A stretch of DNA of 64,000 nt from Apostichopus japonicus (taxonomy: Eukaryota; Echinodermata; Holothuroidea; Aspidochirotida; Stichopodidae): NCBI RefSeq assembly GCF_037975245.1, contig NC_092567.1:9492714-9556713 (forward strand), in the 5' to 3' direction. The notes under the pieces were generated by a model. The model was not told the origin of the DNA, searched no databases, and saw only the letters and a program-made list of their open reading frames with translations. Positions 1 to 33,140 of the stretch are shown piece by piece. How positions within the stretch are numbered: the stretch's first letter is position 1; each line of letters begins with the position of its first letter. A program made the translations under genes and the position numbers.

Positions 1-19593
<19,593 letters not shown>

Positions 19594-20240
19594 CTCTCAC
19601 TTCTGTGGGTGAACTGTAACCATGACAAAAGAAACTTCACATTTTGAGGTATACATCGGAGGGTAAAATGGAAACTGTCGAGTTAGTCAATACAAGATTT
19701 GATTGGTAAAATTAGGGAAAGAAACAAAAGCAAACCAAACAATATTGACATCATTGTCTTATTTCTGTAACTTTCTGTATTTGCTAACTCTGTACTGAAA
19801 ACTTGAGAAATCTTTGCACGGCTTCATATACATTTTAAAAGCCATGCACGGAAAAATAGGCCGTCATTTTGAGAAACCATCCATGCAAAAGATGACTGGA
19901 TGGCTTGCTGCCTAAACCCCTGACCTGAACCCTTAACAACCACATGTATACAGTAAGTACTATTTTAATATTTGTCCCATTATTCTCTCCATATCTTTTG
20001 GTGTTATGAGTTTTCCAACATAGTGACAAGCAGGTAATGGCTAAAAAACAGTTTTGGAGGTACAGTATTTGACCTTTTGACCTACTGTACTGTATGACAT
20101 CACCAATCACACAGGCACAAGTTTACATGACCAGGCACCTTCCAGCAGGGAGTTGTTATGGAAACTCCCTGATACCAGGCATCACCAAGTCCTATCAACA
20201 AATTTTCTTACTCTGTGATACATTTGACTGAACAACATAC
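19594..20240. other. Region upstream of the CKAP5 start codon; 5' UTR and promoter not resolved
   Basis: Should contain 5' UTR and possibly promoter sequence of CKAP5. I see no TATA box or CpG-rich block that I would call. An AG about 14 bases upstream of the ATG could join an upstream noncoding exon. Confidence 0.4.
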
Positions 20241-20319
20241 AGTACTGTATACTGTACGTATGGTCATAATTTGGTGTCAAGACTCATATTCAACATGTTG
20301 ACATTAGTACAGTTACAGT

Positions 20320-20560
20320 ACTGTACTTGTACCTACAGTACTACAGCTGTACCTACTGTAGTAAGTTACTGCTGTACCTTGTAGCTATTACTGTTGTACC
20401 TCGTAACTACAGTATATATATTACAGCTGTACCTCTTAACTAGTCTACTACTGTACCTCGTAAGCACTGTACCTCGTTACTATATTACCACTGTACAGTA
20501 CCTCGTAAGCACTGTACCTCGTTACTATATTACCACTGTACAGTACCTCGTAAGTACTGT
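20320..20560. repeat. Degenerate GTACCTCGTAA repeat, left part
   Basis: Irregular tandem repetition of TGTACCTCGTAAGTACTGTA and GTTACTATATTACCACTGTA words. It continues at 21313-21600 and is split by the element at 20561-21312. Confidence 0.85.
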
Positions 20561-21312
20561 CAGGGTTTTCGTTAGTAGCCGGGACCCGGGTCAAATGACC
20601 CGCTTACTGCACGTACATGACCCGGCTACTTTGCGACACTCAGTAAAAAAAAATATTTAAAAAAAATAATTAAAATAAAAAAAAAAGACGAAAAAAATCG
20701 AGAGGAATAAATACCCACAACCAGGTCAGGTGTGATTGAAACTGTCACAGCAGTTGACTGTTGGTAAAAACTACAAGAAGTTGAACATTAGTAGTATGGT
20801 CGAGGAGATGAGGCCGAGGGGTGGGTGAGAGTAGAGGTAGGCGAAGGACTTCTCTTGACAAACAAATTGTTGCTCAACAGAGATAAAAGCTGAATAAAAA
20901 ATAGAAGGTTCTATCACAGACCTAGTTGGGTATTTTTTGGCAGTAAAATCCTACGCACTTTGTAGGTACCGCAGACCTATTATCATTTTGTTATGATCGC
21001 ACTTCATTTACTGCAGCAAGTGCATCACACCCTTGCTAAGTTCGGTTCAGTGGCATAGCTACCTCCCTAGGCTCCATGACCCGAGTGTTAATAAAAAAAA
21101 TTCAGGAGAAAAAAAGAAAAATAGGACAGAAGAAAGGGGTGATTGGGAGGGGGCAATATCATTGACCAAACAACTGTATATTACATCATTTTGCATCTAG
21201 AGACTTTTTAAATTGCAATTTTCCCTTAGACCCCTCCCCCATGTCCGCATACAGACAGTCCCGCCTACTTTTCAACTTGACCCACCTACTTCATTTCTTA
21301 ACAAAAACCCTG
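20561..21312. mobile_element. 752-bp nonautonomous DNA transposon with 5-bp target duplication
   Basis: Ends are CAGGGTTTTCGTTAG and CTTAACAAAAACCCTG, inverted. The 5-bp sequence ACTGT flanks both sides (20556-20560 and 21313-21317). The surrounding repeat supplies an empty site (AAGTACTGTACCTCG at 21354 and 21406), which confirms the boundary. No transposase ORF. The superfamily is not certain; from memory a 5-bp duplication is described for the hAT5 lineage. Confidence 0.88.
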
Positions 21313-21600
21313 ACTGTACCTTGTTACTATATTACCACTGTACTGTACCTCGAAAGTACTGTACCTCGTTACTATATTACCACTGTACAGTACTGTACCT
21401 CGTAAGTACTGTACCTCGTTACTATATTACCACTGTACAGTACCTTGTAAGTACATACTGTACCTCGTTAAGTACTCTACCCCATAACTACTGTACCTCA
21501 CTGTTATACCTTGTATTTACTACTGTACCTCGTAACTGCTGTATATTAATGCTGTACCTCTTAACTATATTACTACTGTACCTCATTAATATGCAATAAC
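21313..21600. repeat. Degenerate GTACCTCGTAA repeat, right part
   Basis: Continuation of the repeat at 20320-20560 after the transposon insertion. Confidence 0.85.
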
Positions 21601-24300
21601 TAATCAATTAATATGAAATGCAACTAAAAACATTAAAAAAACAGCAATGATGCATTTGACTTAAAACTGTCAAGGAAATTGTAAAACAATAAAGCCATGT
21701 ACAGTACTGTTTCTCTCATGAATGAGAGTGACAGAGTCAGTATTCAGTTTCCACAATGAAACATTCTCTATATTGCTCAGGTTAAGCTGCATGTGAAATA
21801 CACAAGACAAAAAAAAAGAAAAAAACATTTCCAGCTTTAGAGCAATAACATGTAAGGTACAATAGGCTAAAGTACATACAACCTAGGCCTAGGCCTATTA
21901 ACAGATGTTGCAAATCTCTGATCAATTTCTGGAAATTACTACATACAATGTCTTTTATTGAAGAAGAAGAAGAAGACCTGTTTACAAGAATTCATACTGA
22001 ATGGCAGTTAAGTGTTAGATAATGAAACACTGCATACAGTATTCAAAATATTTTAATAGCTGGCAGCTTTACCAAGACCAATCTAATTATACACCTTCAA
22101 TACACAGCAAATGTATACAGTGTGCACTGTGCAGTAAAAAAAAACATCAATCAAAGACATGACATTGTCGTGCAAGCTGCTCTTCCTGACGTCAAATATA
22201 GCCGAGCCAAAACATCCTGAAATCTCTTGAAGATGAGTCAGATCTCCTAATTATATTTCCTACTGTATATGTCAGTGGTGGACATCCCTTTGCTGTGCAT
22301 AGAGTCAAGTAATTACTGAGCTGTGCTCTGTACAGATTGGTCTGCCACTAGTACACACTGTCTATTCCTATCATTTCTACAATATATAACTGAAATTGAA
22401 TGTTCAGCCTCACAATCAGCATATTATGTACAAGGCAAGTGTTATCTCAAACTGGTATTTCAAGTGAATCATTAGTAACATTTGCTCACAAATACATGTA
22501 TGAGACTTGAGAGATCTAGTAAAAGATCATGTACAGTAATAGTGTCAAGTTGAAATTCACAAATTTGAAGAATAAAAAAAATAATCGGTTGACACAATCA
22601 CACTCAATCTACTGTAATATGTTAAAGTAAGGTGTGCAGCTAAGCCAGCCATCCAGCATGAATACAGTGCAGCATTTCACGAACAATCTCAAGTTTTTTT
22701 TTTGGCCAACAAAAGTAGCCTGCACTGAGCATACTGTAGATTGCATTCCACATGTATAGTAGCACTGAACTCAACCAAGAACAAGAAAATTTTGTACAGT
22801 GAAAGAGGTCAGGGCTTGAGCATGACAATTTAAGTCTCTTACACGTACTGTAGACTATTTAGTACTACTTACACAATGCTTTTTAATACAAACAAGACAA
22901 CGGTTTTATTTACAGTGAACATGAAAGACACTACCTTTGTCTATACTTTTCATGATGAGTTTCTAATATCCCAGGATGGAGTTAAGGGTTTAAAAGCCAC
23001 CCAACCAGGGGGCTGAGGTATCATTCATGTTCATACACACTGTTACTAAATACTGTATCTAAATTATGATGGCCAAGGTGGAACAGGTTGCATTTACTCA
23101 TCCTGTGTGTGGCCTGATCAAAAAGTAAACAGGCCATCAGTGCCATTTGAAAATTTATACTTGTGCTATAACACATAATGGTCCCTTTGAAACTACAAAT
23201 TTGGAATATATACTGGGAGAAATCCACAGAGTGCCATAGTCAAACTTTGGTAATTTAGAAATTAGAACTGTTAACTACTGTACGTACATAATTTACTCCT
23301 CTGTGTACTGTAAGTACAATACAGTTGATTTGTACTGTGATCCATACCATATACAGTATGTAACATCTACACAAAGCATTGCACAAAGCCTCAAGGCTAT
23401 GAACAGAATTTAAGGATTGTTTTAAGGAAATTCTAAGCATTTCTCACAAATTTATGATAAAATTATCAATTCATGTTAATAAAAATATGGAAGTTTATTA
23501 ACCCTTGTATTATTTAAGAATAATGTGTTTGGATTTCAGCAAAGTTCTGGTTACTGTAGTTGCTGTGGAACTTCAGAGAAGAATGAACTACAATATGGTG
23601 ATGAGGACACTCCCAGTGGTCCCTTGCTATATTAAGATAATTAAGTGTAAAGCCATCATTCATACCCTGGTCGGGAAGTTATCAATTCCAGGTTGAGAAA
23701 AACTTCATTAGTCACATGTGAGACTCACACTGGTCTGTGTTTATGCAGAAGTGACAAGGTTTAATATTGAGAGATGGGTCACTTGAGCACCTGAGCATTC
23801 ACACTAAAATATCAATGGATTGCCCCAGTGGAGCCAGGATCCTAGGACAGGATAGGGAGATGATGATTGTGGGGTGTGATCCTGAGTAAACGAGCATGGA
23901 TACTAAGATCTTAATCGCCCTTGCAGTCAGGTACTGTACTCCTTGCGTTCTAAAATTATGTGAACAAGATTATTCGTCCACTGAGGAAAATAGTATTCTT
24001 AACATTTGAAGTAACTTGGTAGCAATTGAATTCACACTGCATAGGAACATTGAAAACTCTAGGCAACCATTCCACATGTACCATTTCAAAATAAATTTAC
24101 AATAATATTTGTACACACTGTTCAGTAGTTAGGATAGTCTGTCAGAATTTGGAGAAGACCTCCCAGGATGACTGATACACCACATGATACTACACATATT
24201 ATACTTCACTTCCTAGAGAAGAGTAAGAAAGATGACTCCCAAACAACCACACCCAGTCTTCCCAAGTAAACACCAAGATATTGAGATGGGGTTCTTTAAC
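21601..24300. other. Intergenic, no gene recognised
   Basis: AT-rich, short ORFs only, none with recognisable protein similarity. TACTGTA/TACAGTA words are frequent (for example 21701, 23275-23360). A (GAA) run lies near 21961. Confidence 0.55.
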
Positions 24301-27300
24301 CATTACCAGTGTTGAATACTGTATCTATTCTCAATGTTGAATACTGTATCTATTCTCAATGTTGAATACTGTATCTTTCTCAGCTACCAGTGTTGAATAG
24401 TGAATTACTGTATCTATTCTCAATGTTGAATACTGTACTGTATCTTTCTCAACTACCAGTGTTGAATAGTGAATTACTGTATCTATTCTCAATGTTGAAT
24501 ACTGTATCTTTCTCTGCTACCAGTGTTGAACAGTGAATTACTGTATCTATTCTCAACGTTGAATACTGTATCTTTCTCTGCTACCAGTGCTGAACAGTGA
24601 ATTACTGTATCTTTTCTCAATGTTGAATACTGTATCTTTTCTCGGTTACCAGTGTTGAATACTGTATCTTTCTCTGCTACCAGTGTTGAATAGTGAATTA
24701 CTGTATCTATTCTCAATGTTGAATACTGTATCTTTTCTCGGTTACCAGTGTTGAATACTGTATCTTTCTCAGCTACCAGTGTTGAATAGTGAATTACTGT
24801 ATCTATTCTCAATGTTGAATACTGTATCTTTTCTCGGTTACCAGTGTTGAATACTATATCTTTCTCAGCTACCAGTGTTGAATAGTGAATTACTGTATCT
24901 ATTCTCAATGTTGAATACTGTATCTTTTCTCGGTTACCAGTGTTGAATACTGTATCTTTCTCAGCTACCAGTGTTGAATAGTGAATTACTGTATCTATTC
25001 TCAATGTTGAATACTGTATCTTTTCTCGGTTACCAGTGTTGAATACTGTATCTTTCTCAGCTACCAGTGTTGAATAGTGAATTACTCTATCTATTCTCAA
25101 TGTTGAATACTGTATCTTTTCTCGGTTACCAGTGTTGAATACTGTATCTTTCTCAGCTACCAGTGTTGAATAGTGAATTACTGTATCTATTCTCAATGTT
25201 GAATACTGTATCTTTTCTCGGTTACCAGTGTTGAATACTGTATCTTTCTCAGCTACCAGTGTTGAATAGTGAATTACTGTATCTATTCTCAATGTTGAAT
25301 ACTGTATCTTTTCTCGGTTACCAGTGTTGAATACTGTATCTTTCTCAGCTACCAGTGTTGAATAGTGAATTACTGTATCTATTCTCAATGTTGAATACTG
25401 TATCTTTTCTCGGTTACCAGTGTTGAATACTATATCTTTCTCAGCTACCAGTGTTGAATAGTGAATTACTGTATCTATTCTCAATGTTGAATACTGTATC
25501 TTTTCTCGGTTACCAGTGTTGAATACTATATCTTTCTCAGCTACCAGTGTTGAATAGTGAATTACTGTATCTATTCTCAATGTTGAATACTGTATCTTTT
25601 CTCGGTTACCAGTGTTGAATACTATATCTTTCTCAGCTACCAGTGTTGAATATTGAATTACTGTATCTATTCTCAATGTTGAATACTGTATCTTTTCTCG
25701 GTTACCAGTGTTGAATACTATATCTTTCTCAGCTACCAGTGTTGAATAGTGAATTACTGTATCTATTCTCAATGTTGAATACTGTATCTTTTCTCGGTTA
25801 CCAGTGTTGAATACTATATCTTTCTCAGCTACCAGTGTTGAATAGTGAATTACTGTATCTATTCTCAATGTTGAATACTGTATCTTTTCTCGGTTACCAG
25901 TGTTGAATACTATATCTTTCTCAGCTACCAGTGTTGAATAGTGAATTACTGTATCTATTCTCAATGTTGAATACTGTATCTTTTCTCGGTTACCAGTGTT
26001 GAATACTATATCTTTCTCAGCTACCAGTGTTGAATAGTGAATTACTGTATCTATTCTCAATGTTGAATGCTGTATCTTTTCTCGGTTACCAGTGTTGAAT
26101 ACTATATCTTTCTCAGCTACCAGTGTTGAATAGTGAATTACTGTATCTATTCTCAATGTTGAATGCTGTATCTTTTCTCGGTTACCAGTGTTGAATACTA
26201 TATCTTTCTCAGCTACCAGTGTTGAATAGTGAATTACTGTATCTATTCTCAATGTTGAATGCTGTATCTTTTCTCGGTTACCAGTGTTGAATACTATATC
26301 TTTCTCAGCTACCAGTGTTGAATAGTGAATTACTGTATCTATTCTCAATGTTGAATACTGTATCTTTTCTCGGTTACCAGTGTTGAATACTATATCTTTC
26401 TCAGCTACCAGTGTTGAATAGTGAATTACTGTATCTATTCTCAATGTTGAATACTGTATCTTTTCTCGGTTACCAGTGTTGAATACTATATCTTTCTCAG
26501 CTACCAGTGTTGAATAGTGAATTACTGTATCTATTCTCAATGTTGAATACTGTATCTTTTCTCGGTTACCAGTGTTGAATACTATATCTTTCTCAGCTAC
26601 CAGTGTTGAATAGTGAATTACTGTATCTATTCTCAATGTTGAATACTGTATCTTTTCTCGGTTACCAGTGTTGAATACTATATCTTTCTCAGCTACCAGT
26701 GTTGAATAGTGAATTACTGTATCTATTCTCAATGTTGAATACTGTATCTTTTCTCGGTTACCAGTGTTGAATACTATATCTTTCTCAGCTACCAGTGTTG
26801 AATAGTGAATTACTGTATCTATTCTCAATGTTGAATACTGTATCTTTTCTCGGTTACCAGTGTTGAATACTATATCTTTCTCAGCTACCAGTGTTGAATA
26901 GTGAATTACTGTATCTATTCTCAATGTTGAATACTGTATCTTTTCTCGGTTACCAGTGTTGAATACTGTATCTTTCTCTGCTACAAGTGTTGAATAGTGA
27001 ATTACTGTATCTATTCTCAATGTTGAATACGGTATCTTTTCTCGGTTACCAGTGTTGAATACTGTATCTTTCTCAGCTACCAGTGTTGAATAGTGAATTA
27101 CTGTATCTATTCTCAATGTTGAATACTGTATCTTTCTCTGCTACCAGTGTTGGAGAGTGAATTACTGTATCTATTCTCAGTGTTGAATACTGTATCTTTC
27201 TCTGCTACCAGTGTTGAACAGTGAATTACTGTATCTATTCTCAATGTTGAATACTGTATCTTTCTCAGCTACCAGTGTTGAATAGTGAATTACTGTATCT

Positions 27301-30300
27301 ATTCTCAATGTTGAATACTATATCTTTCTCAGCTACCAGTGTTGAATAGTGAATTACTGTATCTATTCTCAATGTTGAATACTGTATCTTTCTCTGCTAC
27401 CAGTGTTGAATAGTGAATTACTGTATCTATTCTCAATGTTGAATACTGAATCTTTCTCTGCTACCAGTGTTGAATAGTGAATTACTGTATCTTTTCTCAA
27501 TGTTCAATACTGTATCTTTCTCAGCTACAAGTGTTGAATAGTGAATTACTATATCTATTCTCAATGTTGAATACTGTATCTTTCTCTGCTACCAGTGTTG
27601 AATAGTGAATTACTGTATCTATTCTCAATGTTGAATACTGTATCTTTCTCTGCTACCAGTGTTGAATAGTGAATTACTGTATCTTTTCTCAATGTTGAAT
27701 ACTGTATCTTTCTCAGCTACAAGTGTTGAATAGTGAATTACTATATCCATTCTCAATGTTGAATACTGTATCTTTTCTCGGTTACCAGTGTTGAATACTG
27801 TATCTTTCTCTGCTACCAGTGTTGAATAGTGAATTACTGTATCTATTCTCAATGTTGAATACTGTATCTTTCTCTGCTACCAGTGTTGAATAGTGAATTA
27901 CTGTATCTTTTCTCAATGTTGAATACTGTATCTTTCTCAGCTACTGTACAAGTGTTGAATAGTGAATTACTATATCTATTCTCAATGTTGAATACTGTAT
28001 CTTTCTCTGCTACCAGTGTTGAATAGTGAATTACTGTATCTATTCTCAATGTTGAATACTGTATCTTTCTCAGCTACCAGTGTTGAATAGTGAATTACTG
28101 TATCTATTCTCAATGTTGAATACTGTATCTTTTCTCGGTTACCAGTGTTGAATACTATATCTTTCTCAGCTACCAGTGTTGAATAGTGAATTACTGTATC
28201 TATTCTCAATGTTGAATACTGTATCTTTTCTCGGTTACCAGTGTTGAATACTATATCTTTCTCAGCTACCAGTGTTGAATAGTGAATTACTGTATCTATT
28301 CTCAATGTTGAATACTGTATCTTTTCTCGGTTACCAGTGTTGAATACTATATCTTTCTCAGCTACCAGTGTTGAATAGTGAATTACTGTATCTATTCTCA
28401 ATGTTGAATACTGTATCTTTTCTCGGTTACCAGTGTTGAATACTATATCTTTCTCAGCTACCAGTGTTGAATAGTGAATTACTGTATCTATTCTCAATGT
28501 TGAATACTGTATCTTTTCTCGGTTACCAGTGTTGAATACTATATCTTTCTCAGCTACCAGTGTTGAATAGTGAATTACTGTATCTATTCTCAATGTTGAA
28601 TACTGTATCTTTTCTCGGTTACCAGTGTTGAATACTGTATCTTTCTCTGCTACAAGTGTTGAATAGTGAATTACTGTATCTATTCTCAATGTTGAATACG
28701 GTATCTTTTCTCGGTTACCAGTGTTGAATACTGTATCTTTCTCAGCTACCAGTGTTGAATAGTGAATTACTGTATCTATTCTCAATGTTGAATACTGTAT
28801 CTTTCTCTGCTACCAGTGTTGGAGAGTGAATTACTGTATCTATTCTCAGTGTTGAATACTGTATCTTTCTCTGCTACCAGTGTTGAACAGTGAATTACTG
28901 TATCTATTCTCAATGTTGAATACTGTATCTTTCTCAGCTACCAGTGTTGAATAGTGAATTACTGTATCTATTCTCAATGTTGAATACTATATCTTTCTCA
29001 GCTACCAGTGTTGAATAGTGAATTACTGTATCTATTCTCAATGTTGAATACTGTATCTTTCTCTGCTACCAGTGTTGAATAGTGAATTACTGTATCTATT
29101 CTCAATGTTGAATACTGAATCTTTCTCTGCTACCAGTGTTGAATAGTGAATTACTGTATCTTTTCTCAATGTTCAATACTGTATCTTTCTCAGCTACAAG
29201 TGTTGAATAGTGAATTACTATATCTATTCTCAATGTTGAATACTGTATCTTTCTCTGCTACCAGTGTTGAATAGTGAATTACTGTATCTATTCTCAATGT
29301 TGAATACTGTATCTTTCTCTGCTACCAGTGTTGAATAGTGAATTACTGTATCTTTTCTCAATGTTGAATACTGTATCTTTCTCAGCTACAAGTGTTGAAT
29401 AGTGAATTACTATATCTATTCTCAATGTTGAATACTGTATCTTTTCTCGGTTACCAGTGTTGAATACTGTATCTTTCTCTGCTACCAGTGTTGAATAGTG
29501 AATTACTGTATCTATTCTCAATGTTGAATACTGTATCTTTCTCTGCTACCAGTGTTGAATAGTGAATTACTGTATCTTTTCTCAATGTTGAATACTGTAT
29601 CTTTCTCAGCTACTGTACAAGTGTTGAATAGTGAATTACTATATCTATTCTCAATGTTGAATACTGTATCTTTCTCTGTTACCAGTGTTGAATAGTGAAT
29701 TACTGTATCTATTCTCAATGTTGAATACTGTATCTTTCTCTGCTACCAGTGTTGAATAGTGAATTACTGTATCTTTTCTCAATGTTGAATACTGTATCTT
29801 TCTCAGCTACAAGTGTTGAATAGTGAATTACTATATCTATTCTCAATGTTGAATACTGTATCTTTTCTCGGTTACCAGTGTTGAATACTGTATCTTTCTC
29901 TGCTACCAGTGTTGAATAGTGAATTACTGTATCTATTCTCAATGTTGAATACTGTATCTTTTCTCGGTTACCAGTGTTGAATACTGTATCTTTCTCAGCT
30001 ACAAGTGTTGAATAGTGAATTACTATATCTATTCTCAATGTTGAATACTGTATCTTTTCTCGGTTACCAGTGTTGAATACTGTATCTTTCTCTGCTACAA
30101 GTGTTGAATAGTGAATTACTGTATCTATTCTCAATGTTGAATACTGTATCTTTTCTCGGTTACCAGTGTTGAATACTGTATCTTTCTCTGCTACAAGTGT
30201 TGAATAGTGAATTACTGTATCTATTCTCAATGTTGAATACGGTATCTTTTCTCGGTTACCAGTGTTGAATACTGTATCTTTCTCAGCTACCAGTGTTGAA

Positions 30301-30847
30301 CAGTAAATTCCTGTATCTATTCTCAATGTTGAATACTGTATCTATTCTCGGTTACCAGTGCTGAATAGTGAATTACTGTATCTATTCTCAATGTTGAATA
30401 CTGTATCTTTCTCTGCTACCAGTGTTGAACAGTGAATTCCTGTATCTATTCTCAATGTTGAATACTGTATCTTTCTATGCTACCAGTGTTGAAAAGTGAA
30501 TTCCTATATCTATTCTCAATGTTGAATACTGTATCTTTTCTCGGTTACCAGTGTTGAATACTGTATCTTTCTCAGCTACCAGTGTTGAACAGTAAATTCC
30601 TGTATCTATTCTCAATGTTGAATACTGTATCTATTCTCGGTTACCACTGCTGAATAGTGAATTACTGTATCTATTCTCAATGTTGAATACTGTATCTTTC
30701 TCTGCTACCAGTGTTGAACAGTGAATTCCTGTATCTATTCTCAATGTTGAATACTGTATCTTTCTATGCTACCAGTGTTGAAAAGTGAATTACTGTATCT
30801 TTTCTCAATGTTGAATACTGCATCTTTTCTCGGTTACCAGTGTTGAC
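24301..30847. repeat. 6.5-kb minisatellite with 96-bp higher-order unit
   Basis: Built from related monomers of 31, 32 and 33 bp, all beginning TGTTGAATA: one ends CTTTCTCAGCTACCAG, one CTTTTCTCGGTTACCAG, one GTATCTATTCTCAA. Between about 24.65 and 27.1 kb they form a regular 96-bp triplet, which keeps one minus-strand frame open for 875 codons. From about 27.0 kb a block is repeated 1669 bases to the right (the variant TGGAGAG at 27151 and 28820; CTACTGTACAAGTG at 27941 and 29610), so part of the array has itself been duplicated. Confidence 0.97.
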
Positions 30848-32766
30848 CTTCACCAAATATGAAAGTGTAACTTATTTATTCCCTATGGTGGATCTACAGT
30901 TACAGTACCTGCTTTTGTGTGACCTCCATCAATGCTTAGGTTAGACTTCATCATCATGTTTAGATGTGGATATATAGTACACACCAAACATGAAGTTCAC
31001 CATAGCTGTAGTTATCATGCTTGAACAAATGTACAGTACTTGTAAGGCAAATTCAGACTTCCAACTGACCTGAAATGATCTTTGACCTCCACAAAAACAA
31101 CAGTGCAGGATCTTTAACTCACTACATGGTAGATCTTGTTGCTACAATATGGGTATGACCTCCATCTAAGCTTGGACTTATCAAGTTCTACAAGGTTGAC
31201 ATTTGACCTCTCTTGACCTGAAATTATGTTGGATTGTCAGATTACCAAAAATGATCTTGCACTCAGTAAGGTAAATCCATATAACAAGTACAGTATGCAG
31301 TGCAACTCCCAGTTATCATGTTTACAAGATCAGGTCTCACACAGACATACATACTATTGTCACACAGGCCAATTGAACAACTTGCCAAAGTCAAGAGACC
31401 AAGATAAATATGCAGAAAATATCTGTGGAGCTATAAATGTATCATTGAAACCCTTTCAAATCCTTTTTGGTTATACTGTAACCTGTCACAGGTCAAGGGA
31501 TCATGGGGGTATAAGGTAGGCCTGAGTCAGGTAACACAAAATCGGAACCTGGTACCCGTTATCATTACCCGGGTGGGTACAGTAACTGGTACCCGAAACT
31601 CCGGACCGAATATTGAAGAAAAAAAATTGTGAAACTAGTCATAAACAATGTACAATGGCAAATCACCATGCCACCTTTCATTACTAATCCGATCAATCAC
31701 ATGGTTGCCTAACACCACACTAAGTCAAGGGGGAAATCTGGTCTAACCATCTGTTTATTCGCTAAAATTGTGAAGCAGTAGCTGGAACTAAAATATCCAT
31801 GGAATACTTTCACTATTGCTGCTATCTTCGACCACATGGTAGCCTCACACCACGATAAGTCAATGGGAAAATCTTGCCTAACCATCGCTAAATGCAAAAA
31901 AAAAAAATTAGCTGGAAATCGGCAATTGTTTGGAAGGTATGTGCTATGTTTTGAAGAGGGAATGTAAGTATTTTACGTACACTGTTGCTGCTGAGATGGA
32001 TTAAGTATGGATTAGTCAATGGTTCTTGGTTGCACTCAAGTCACCCCTGGGTCCATGTGAATCACAGTTTCCAGAACGGCACCTGGTACTTGAAAGCTTC
32101 AATTTGAGCTATTTGCGCCCCTGCTTATACTGTATCCCCAAATTTACTGCTAGCCCGGCAATGCTGTGCCTCTATTCAAATTATGACAAGCTCTGCATAA
32201 TTGTGTGTAACTTAGCCTGGACCTAATAAGTATAAATAGTAGCCTAGGTCAACAAAAGTGTTATGAATTCACAGTGACCCTTCTATTTGAAGTACAATCA
32301 ATCTTTTTCGCAGTCAAAATCTCAGCAAATTGGGGGAAGTTTTCTTAGTACCATGACACAGCAATGCTGATAACAACAGTACCTGGCATTAAACTCAAAA
32401 TCCAACATGAGGAAAGCAATATATGAATAGGTTAAAATCTGTATAAACTGATGATCTTGAGTAAAAAATAACACAATTTTCAATGTAACATATCAACAAA
32501 GAAGCAACATAGAATGATTTTGAAAACTTTATGCCTATTTGCCCAGCAGCCTGGTGAAAAACCATGTCTTCCTGTGTTCTGAGTAGTCAGTACCTAACTT
32601 CCATAATTGGTGACAAAAGTGTGAGACAGCTCTAGGGTTCAATGCAAGCATTTAGTCACATCTAAATTCAATTTGTAGAGTGATTACAATACCAGGTGGT
32701 CCTTCAAAGAACTACTCAATGTTCTATATGAACACAACATTTGGCATGTTGTACTGTACAGTAGGT
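30848..32766. other. Intergenic, no gene recognised; dispersed TGACCT-rich repeat
   Basis: 31068-31240 contains closely spaced GACCTGAAATGATCTTTGAC and TTGACCTCTCTTGACCTGAA words, related to 9170-9350. A repeated CACACCACACTAAG/CACACCACGATAAGTCAA phrase occurs at 31709-31870 (two copies, ~135 bp apart). No coding potential recognised. Confidence 0.5.
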
Positions 32767-33101
32767 GATGACATCAGGGTGGGAATTTTACGGTACGCCT
32801 GTACGCTAGCGTACTGGAATGAAAATATGGCTTACCAAAGTAACAAAATCAAATGGGCCTAGTACTACACACCCTTGTAATGAGCGCACCAAAAATTCTG
32901 ACCATAAGTGACTGCATCGGACTGTAGTAGGCTTATCTGCAATCTGCTTCTAACTTACGGAGGATTAATTTGTCGCGCAGCTAGCAAAAAGCACCAACGA
33001 ACAGGCCGCGCACAGCTGGCTGCTAGCTCAGCGATCGTGCCTGGACCGTCACATACCTACGACTAACTGTGTATGCATCGCAAATTATTCCAACTTCACA
33101 C

Positions 33102-33140
33102 ATGAACTACGCAATTGCCGACGGCAATTGCGTAGTTCAT
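33102..33140. repeat. Perfect 39-bp palindrome
   Basis: ATGAACTACGCAATTGCCG, one central base, then its exact complement CGGCAATTGCGTAGTTCAT. It lies in the outer element, just left of the segment that recurs inside the inner element. Confidence 0.97.

Noticed and set aside
20394-21599. ORFs in the GTACCTCGTA repeat
   Set aside because: Simple-repeat translation (YYHCTV- and LVSTVPRYYITT-like), interrupted by a transposon insertion.
24489-30326. Minus-strand repeat ORFs (875, 267, 203 codons and shorter) as a repeat-protein gene
   Set aside because: The frame breaks wherever a 31- to 33-bp monomer is gained or lost, no splice or start context is evident, and the composition is that of the minisatellite. 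Kept only as an observation.
24301-30847. CRISPR-like array of short repeats
   Set aside because: There are no unique spacers: all segments are variants of one monomer, and the context is an animal genome.
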